A DNA stretch of 64,000 bases from Phycicoccus sp. Soil802 (GTDB taxonomy: Bacteria; Actinomycetota; Actinomycetes; Actinomycetales; Dermatophilaceae), in assembly GCF_001429605.1 (NCBI RefSeq), contig NZ_LMSS01000005.1:62001-126000 (forward strand), written 5' to 3'. Each line of letters begins with the position of its first letter. Position 1 is the first letter of the stretch. This document shows positions 63,525 through 64,000 of the stretch, piece by piece. Position numbers and translations under genes: made by a program. Under the pieces are notes generated by a model, which made no database searches, was not told where the DNA came from, and was given only the letters and a program-made list of their open reading frames with translations.

Positions 63525-64000
63525 GCCGCCTGCGCTCCCGCCGTCGTGACGAGCGGGGCGCCGTCGCCGTGACCGTGGCGATGTTGATGGTGGTGCTCGT
63601 CGGCATCGGCGCCTTCACCGTGGACTTCGGCGTCTCCTACGTCAGCACCCGACAGCTCCAGACGGCCTCCGACTCGGCCGCCCTCGCCGCAGCCACCAAG
63701 TACGGACAGCTGCCCGGCAGCTGCGCAGTGCTCGCTGCCGACACCGCGGCGAAGGCCGCGGTGCAGTCCGGTGTGACCTCCTACCGCGAGGAAAACCGGG
63801 CCGGCAGCACTGGCTCGATCACCTCGGTGGCCTGCTCGCCTGACGGCAAGGCCCTCGACATCACGTACAGCTCGGCCGGGTCGACAGAGTCCTTCCTGGG
63901 CGGTGTCTTCGGCCACAGCAGCGGATACAACTCCACCAAGAGCGCCACCGCCCGGGTGCAGGTGCCGACCCAGGGGATTGGCGTGCGGCCCTACGCCCTC
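63521..64000 (+). CDS. TadG-like protein, partial (right edge)
   Basis: The 160 visible codons start with a basic leader, DERGAVAVTVAMLMVVLVGI (about 10-29) as the single membrane helix, then VDFGVSYVSTRQLQTASDSA, the signature of TadG/Flp pilus-assembly proteins with a putative Flp-processing-like start, and an external domain with Cys residues. The C-terminus, which often holds a VWA-like or other domain, lies beyond the window. ATG 63521 overlaps the tadE stop. Probably part of the Tad apparatus encoded at 48-55 kb. Confidence 0.88.
   Translation, partial: MSRLRSRRRDERGAVAVTVAMLMVVLVGIGAFTVDFGVSYVSTRQLQTASDSAALAAATKYGQLPGSCAVLAADTAAKAAVQSGVTSYREENRAGSTGSITSVACSPDGKALDITYSSAGSTESFLGGVFGHSSGYNSTKSATARVQVPTQGIGVRPYAL

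Overview
The window is about 72% GC by impression, gene-dense and coded on both strands. It has GTG starts and GTGA/ATGA stop-start overlaps almost everywhere. The conserved block mtrA-mtrB-lpqB / comF / hpf / secA, a WhiB protein and a long NAD-dependent glutamate dehydrogenase mark a chromosome of a high-GC Actinomycetota. The gene content and style fit Micrococcales, most likely Intrasporangiaceae; the family is an inference, no rRNA is present. I see no tRNA, rRNA, insertion sequence, prophage, CRISPR array or replication origin.

Layout. 1-3981 (minus): one Tad/Flp pilus locus (tadA, tadB, tadC, a tiny pilin-like protein and two TadE-like pseudopilins, the last cut by the left edge). 4135-8891 (plus): a large FHA-FtsK/EssC-type ATPase coupled to a PPOX/F420-type flavoenzyme. 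8913-14269: membrane protein, whiB1, a PdtaS-type kinase, a cyclic-nucleotide-binding protein overlapping a metallophosphoesterase, a MOSC protein and a Pro-rich membrane protein. 14320-19224: the 180-kDa-class glutamate dehydrogenase. 19437-23526: a DUF6131 mini-protein, two coupled helical proteins, then 5-oxoprolinase genes (pxpA and a pxpB-pxpC fusion) and a DUF2505 protein. 23547-26088: pruA and an alpha/beta hydrolase. 26113-30577 (minus): coupled WS/DGAT acyltransferase, patatin lipase and DUF6912 genes followed by a PGM1-like peptide ligase. 30618-32440: cupredoxin-like lipoprotein plus a polytopic membrane protein. 32460-36974: a CpaE-like and CpaB-like pair, an excisionase-type HTH protein, a LysM protein and an Rv3235-family protein. 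36991-47467: secA, GNAT, MFS, YcaQ-type glycosylase, response regulator, hpf, comF, and a sensor kinase. 47464-55488: its LuxR regulator and a second, fuller Tad locus (tadC, a VWA-tadB fusion, tadA, cpaE, cpaB, three flp pilins). 55692-58498: two tandem paralogous membrane proteins. 58515-62745: lpqB-mtrB-mtrA. 63012-64000: TadE and TadG, probably part of the second Tad system.

How things work together. Two Tad assembly machines share the window, and a NarL-type two-component pair directly abuts the second. Glutamate/proline/5-oxoproline catabolism is concentrated in 14-25 kb (glutamate dehydrogenase, PxpABC, PruA). The acyltransferase-lipase operon suggests storage-lipid turnover.

DNA-level patterns. 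The 9-mer GCGGCATAC/GTATGCCGC occurs at least 20 times (about 25 times the composition expectation by hand estimate). It usually places the rare Tyr codon TAT before GCC. A second pattern is a TANNNT hexamer placed 6-8 bases before many start codons, implying widespread leaderless transcripts; it was used here to decide several starts, and it also reveals a candidate 48-codon leader ORF in front of hpf.
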